A stretch of 64,000 nucleotides of DNA from Candidatus Doudnabacteria bacterium RIFCSPHIGHO2_02_FULL_42_25 (GTDB lineage Bacteria > Patescibacteria > Doudnabacteria > UBA920 > O2-02-FULL-48-8). A model generated the notes under the pieces. The model was not told where the DNA came from. It did not search any database and saw only the letters and a list, made by a program, of their open reading frames with translations. Location: positions 1 to 64,000 of the forward strand of contig MFEQ01000005.1 in the NCBI GenBank assembly GCA_001777665.1. Reading direction: 5' to 3'. Positions 61,805 to 64,000 of the stretch are shown piece by piece; within the stretch, counting starts at the first letter, position 1; every line of letters starts with the position of its first letter. A program made the translations under genes and the position numbers.

Positions 61805-62101
61805 ATGACCGAGGCCTTGTTAATGATGCTTGAGGATCACGATCTCGTGCGAATACCGGGGGTGCAAGCGTTTCTAGAAATTGTCCCCAGTGGCGGCGCT
61901 CGTCTCCATTTGGTACGAGGCAAAGATACGTTGGTGGCAGATTTCAGGACCTCGCGCGTACTCGAGACCAGATCTGGTAGACCCACTATCACGCTTCTAC
62001 CTCATAAGGACGGTGCGGTATTTCAGATGAAATACGAAGGCGAAAGGATCCAAGCCGCCGTCGAGTCGACTGATTGGAATCGATTAGTCAAAACATCGTA
62101 G
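61805..62101 (+). CDS. Orphan island protein downstream of hppA
   Basis: 98 residues from the ATG at 61805, which follows AAGGGGG; an ATG at 61775 lies too close to the TATACT box (61766-61771) to be in the mRNA. Mixed alpha/beta: IPGVQAFLEIVPSGGARLHLVRGKDTLVADFRTSRVLETRS. No signal, no family. G+C-rich. Confidence 0.6.
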   Translation: MTEALLMMLEDHDLVRIPGVQAFLEIVPSGGARLHLVRGKDTLVADFRTSRVLETRSGRPTITLLPHKDGAVFQMKYEGERIQAAVESTDWNRLVKTS

Positions 62102-62136
62102 GTACCGCCTGACTCTTCAGCGATGCCTCTTTTTTA
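62099..62136 (+). terminator. Terminator of the gene at 61805
   Basis: aggta(c)cg / cg(a)tgcct outer stem, ctga/tcag inner stem, then tctttttt. Confidence 0.7.
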
Positions 62137-62235
62137 TTTCACAGTTTCTATAATTCCACCACCTAGCAATTCTTCGCCAGCGTAATTTTGCCAAAAAGAA
62201 AACCGCAGTTCTTGTAACCACGGCTTGTGTCCTCC
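62134..62235 (-). pseudogene. Diverged duplicate of the mnmA 3' end
   Basis: On the minus strand the frame ends NYAGEELLGGGIIETVK-stop, against YSGEELLGGGIIDRIV-stop in the intact mnmA; the DNA also aligns (ataattccaccacctagcaa versus ataattccaccgcctagcaa). Upstream, after allowing a one-T frameshift in ttctttttgg, it reads QAVVTRTAVFFWQ, like the MnmA (QRAVTPGQAAVFY) region. It is a remnant without the rest of the gene. Confidence 0.8.
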
Positions 62236-62294
62236 TAACCCTTTACAGTGGTAAAAGAGGATTCTGTCGGAGGTGAACTCGGCGGAATGTCGAT

Positions 62295-62750
62295 CTATGA
62301 GAGATATCTTCCTCGATGAACCACCAACTTACGTATCTGTGCAGCGACTTGACTTGGAAGACCCTCGAGGTACTTATCCCGTAGATCATAGAAAAGGTAG
62401 ACTGCTGGGTCGCGACGTTGGTAACGAAGACGCATCCTTGGATTCGACTTTACGGCTACATAGTAGGGCTCGGAGAATTGTGCTTCCTTCATGCCTTTGA
62501 CCCAATAAACATGAAGGCGACGATTTTTGGCTTTGTCAGTTGCGTTAACCGCAACCTTCTCCTTTTCCTCGCTTTCTTCTCCGATGGAGATGGTGTAGAC
62601 TCGATCGGGTAATTGCAGCCGATACTCAGTTTGCCATCCCGCCTGACGCGACTCTGGATCAATGGGCCTTGCGACCCATCTTTCTGCGCTTTGAACGTGC
62701 GCTGGGATGACGCTGAATAGCAAGATCACCGATAACAACCCGTTCCGCAT
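62295..62750 (-). CDS. Secreted island protein between mnmA and its duplicate tail
   Basis: 151 residues with a clear signal peptide (MRNGLLSVILLFSVIPAHVQSA) and a charged, beta-rich mature part (EYRLQLPDRVYTISIGEESEEKEKVAVNA…YWVKGMKEAQFSEPYYVAVKSN). No family recognised. The start follows AGGAGGA directly after the mnmA stop (12-base gap), so it is cotranscribed with mnmA. G+C-rich. Confidence 0.68.
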   Translation of the reverse strand: MRNGLLSVILLFSVIPAHVQSAERWVARPIDPESRQAGWQTEYRLQLPDRVYTISIGEESEEKEKVAVNATDKAKNRRLHVYWVKGMKEAQFSEPYYVAVKSNPRMRLRYQRRDPAVYLFYDLRDKYLEGLPSQVAAQIRKLVVHRGRYLS

Positions 62751-62762
62751 GTACTCCTCCTG

Positions 62763-63890
62763 TCAAACGATTCTATCAATAATTCCACCGCCTAGCAACT
62801 CCTCCCCACTATAAACAACAGCTGCCTGTCCAGCAGTAATCGCCCTCTGCGGTTCATCAAATGTTATTTCTAGAATGTTCTTTGTTACGTGTTCCTTGAT
62901 ACGTGCTTCGTAGTCTGGATGATGATATCGAATCGATACTCCGGTTCGGAGTGGTAGCACAGGCTTTTCTCCTACCCAAGTCACATCGGTTATAGTGAAT
63001 TCTTTTTTCCAAAGTTCTTGATCTTCCTTGTTATTGGTCACGATTAGCTTGTTGGCTTTTAAATCTTTATTGACGACGTAGTAGGGTCCCTGACCTCCTA
63101 AACGCATTCCTTCTCTTTGACCGATAGTGTAATATGGCAACCCATCGTGACTTCCTAAAACCTGCCCAGACGTTGTGACGATTTCACCTACTTGAGCTTT
63201 GATATGAGCTTTCAGAAATTCAGTTACATTAATTTTGCCGATAAAACAAATGCCCTGCGAATCTTTTTTCGCAGCATTTGGTAGTTTAAATTTCTTGGCC
63301 AGTTCTCGCACTTCAGATTTCTTGAGATATCCGATAGGGAATAAAATTTTAGCCAATTGTTCTTGTTTCAATGTATATAAAAAGTAGCTTTGATCCTTCG
63401 ACGGATCAACGCCTTTGAGTAATCGGTATGTTACGTGTTTCGTGTTACGTGTTTCGTGAACCCGCGCATAATGCCCTGTCGCTACAAAATCGGCGCCTAA
63501 ATTTAGGGCTCGATTCATGAACACTTTAAATTTAATTTCTGTGTTGCACATCACATCCGGATTTGGGGTTCTGCCTGCGGCATATTCTTTCAAAAAGTAT
63601 TCGACAACTTTGCTGTAGTATTCTTTTTCGAAATCCCAAACATAAAATGGGATGTCGAGAAGATTGGCGACTTTCCGAGCGTCTTCAGAATCTTGCGCCC
63701 AAGTACAGCCATAATCGCCCGTCCGCCACGGCTTCGCCGAAGGCGTGCCGGGCGGGCCGAAGTCCTCACTCCAGTTTTTCATAAAAACCCCAATCACATC
63801 AAAGCCTTGCTTTTTCAGCAAAGCAGCAGTGACGGATGAGTCTACTCCCCCACTCATCCCGACAATTACGGTTTTTTTCTTGCGATTCAT
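62763..63890 (-). CDS. mnmA: tRNA-specific 2-thiouridylase MnmA
   Basis: 375 residues from the ATG at 63890, seven bases after a TATACT box. PP-loop GMSGGVDSS (11-19), catalytic cysteines in the PNPDVMCN and DSQGICFIG motifs, and TGHYAR. Thiolates U34 of tRNA for Lys, Glu, Gln, using sulfur from a cysteine desulfurase. Residues about 44-59 (FGPPGTPSAKPWRTGD) are extra compared with the family and are encoded by a palindromic repeat. Confidence 0.95.
   Translation of the reverse strand: MNRKKKTVIVGMSGGVDSSVTAALLKKQGFDVIGVFMKNWSEDFGPPGTPSAKPWRTGDYGCTWAQDSEDARKVANLLDIPFYVWDFEKEYYSKVVEYFLKEYAAGRTPNPDVMCNTEIKFKVFMNRALNLGADFVATGHYARVHETRNTKHVTYRLLKGVDPSKDQSYFLYTLKQEQLAKILFPIGYLKKSEVRELAKKFKLPNAAKKDSQGICFIGKINVTEFLKAHIKAQVGEIVTTSGQVLGSHDGLPYYTIGQREGMRLGGQGPYYVVNKDLKANKLIVTNNKEDQELWKKEFTITDVTWVGEKPVLPLRTGVSIRYHHPDYEARIKEHVTKNILEITFDEPQRAITAGQAAVVYSGEELLGGGIIDRIV
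63717..63757. repeat. 41-bp palindromic element inside mnmA
   Basis: Arms gcccgtccgccacg and cgtgccgggcgggc (12 of 14 complementary) around a smaller cttcgccgaag palindrome. Very G+C-rich compared with the gene around it; frame kept. Confidence 0.85.
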
Positions 63891-63937
63891 GGCTAAAAGT
63901 ATAGCAAAATCGTGAAGCTTTGTCATCCTCCAGCGCC

Positions 63938-64000
63938 TAACCATTTCGACCAAAAGGAGAAATCGCTCCTTCGAGAATTGGTCCTCAGAAGAGCGATCTC
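63938..64000 (+). repeat. Repeat R1 copy 4, cut by window end
   Basis: aaccatttcgaccaaaagg, ggagaaatcgctcc, then gagaattggtcctcagaagagcgatctc: the head of the R1 pattern seen at 7534. It runs out of the window. Confidence 0.7.

Noticed and set aside
62273..62612. Rightward frames opposite the secreted gene at 62295-62750
   Set aside because: Antisense to a gene with signal peptide and strong ribosome site; the products look like shadow translations.
1..64000. CRISPR arrays, insertion sequences, prophage or toxin-antitoxin pairs
   Set aside because: No regularly spaced repeats, transposase, integrase or phage structural genes were seen. The lone nucleotidyltransferase at 56147 has no HEPN partner next to it.

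Overview
The window reads as a chromosome segment of an uncultivated small-genome bacterium of the Patescibacteria (candidate phyla radiation), most like the Parcubacteria side of that group. This is inference. It rests on short intergenic gaps, many membrane-anchored or secreted proteins of no known family, isolated rather than complete biosynthetic pathways, and a housekeeping set typical of these organisms: FtsEX, a coiled-coil M23 peptidase, proton pyrophosphatase, thymidylate and dCTP enzymes, MnmA, PheRS, GltX. UGA is a stop codon, shown by the intact RF2 frameshift site, which argues against the UGA-recoding lineages.

Layout. 1-508: probable tmRNA with a terminator. 569-2929: a G+C-richer island with two small genes and purH. 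2956-11317: UvrD-like helicase-nuclease, membrane and EF-hand-like surface proteins, a strongly reduced phenylalanyl-tRNA synthetase, gyrB. 11531-12190: lipoprotein-like island. 12247-15966: secreted or surface proteins. 16054-17857: secE-nusG-rplK-rplA. 17994-18630: AlkB-like oxygenase island. 18669-24922: nucleotide-metabolism run (dcd, tmk, CYTH, HIT, thyA, Nudix, folA, HD, HAD). 24938-29744: prfB, ftsE, ftsX, rplI, pyrG. 29745-32863: rpmA, a tRNA-type methyltransferase, a cysteine desulfurase. 32888-34230: an island gene and a decayed LAGLIDADG endonuclease. 34239-42232: kinase, ABC exporter, M23 peptidase, gltX, glycosyltransferase, def-fmt. 42276-49667: a long leftward operon (acylphosphatase, pterin dehydratase, murI, Memo-like, PQQ-type propeller, SDR). 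49820-55942: purE, a GT-C glycosyltransferase, DEAD helicase, membrane proteins, an EPSP-synthase-like orphan. 56147-64000: small enzymes, tRNA-Gln, GT2, ybaB, hppA, further island genes and mnmA.

Two kinds of gene alternate. The A+T-richer core genes often have a TATAAT-type -10 box only 5-9 bases before the ATG, so their transcripts should be nearly leaderless. About a dozen G+C-richer genes, standing alone or in small groups, mostly carry a strong AGGAGG-type ribosome site and their own hairpin terminator; many are orphans. One of these lies between mnmA and a diverged second copy of the mnmA 3' end, which suggests how such genes arrive.

The most notable points are the split and minimised PheRS (free PheT-type tRNA-binding domain plus PheS fused to the PheT C-terminal domain), the duplicated mnmA tail, palindromic repeats carried in frame inside two coding sequences, a 40-bp dyad shared by two distant loci, and an acylphosphatase that appears to lack a standard start codon. 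No CRISPR array, insertion sequence or prophage was seen.
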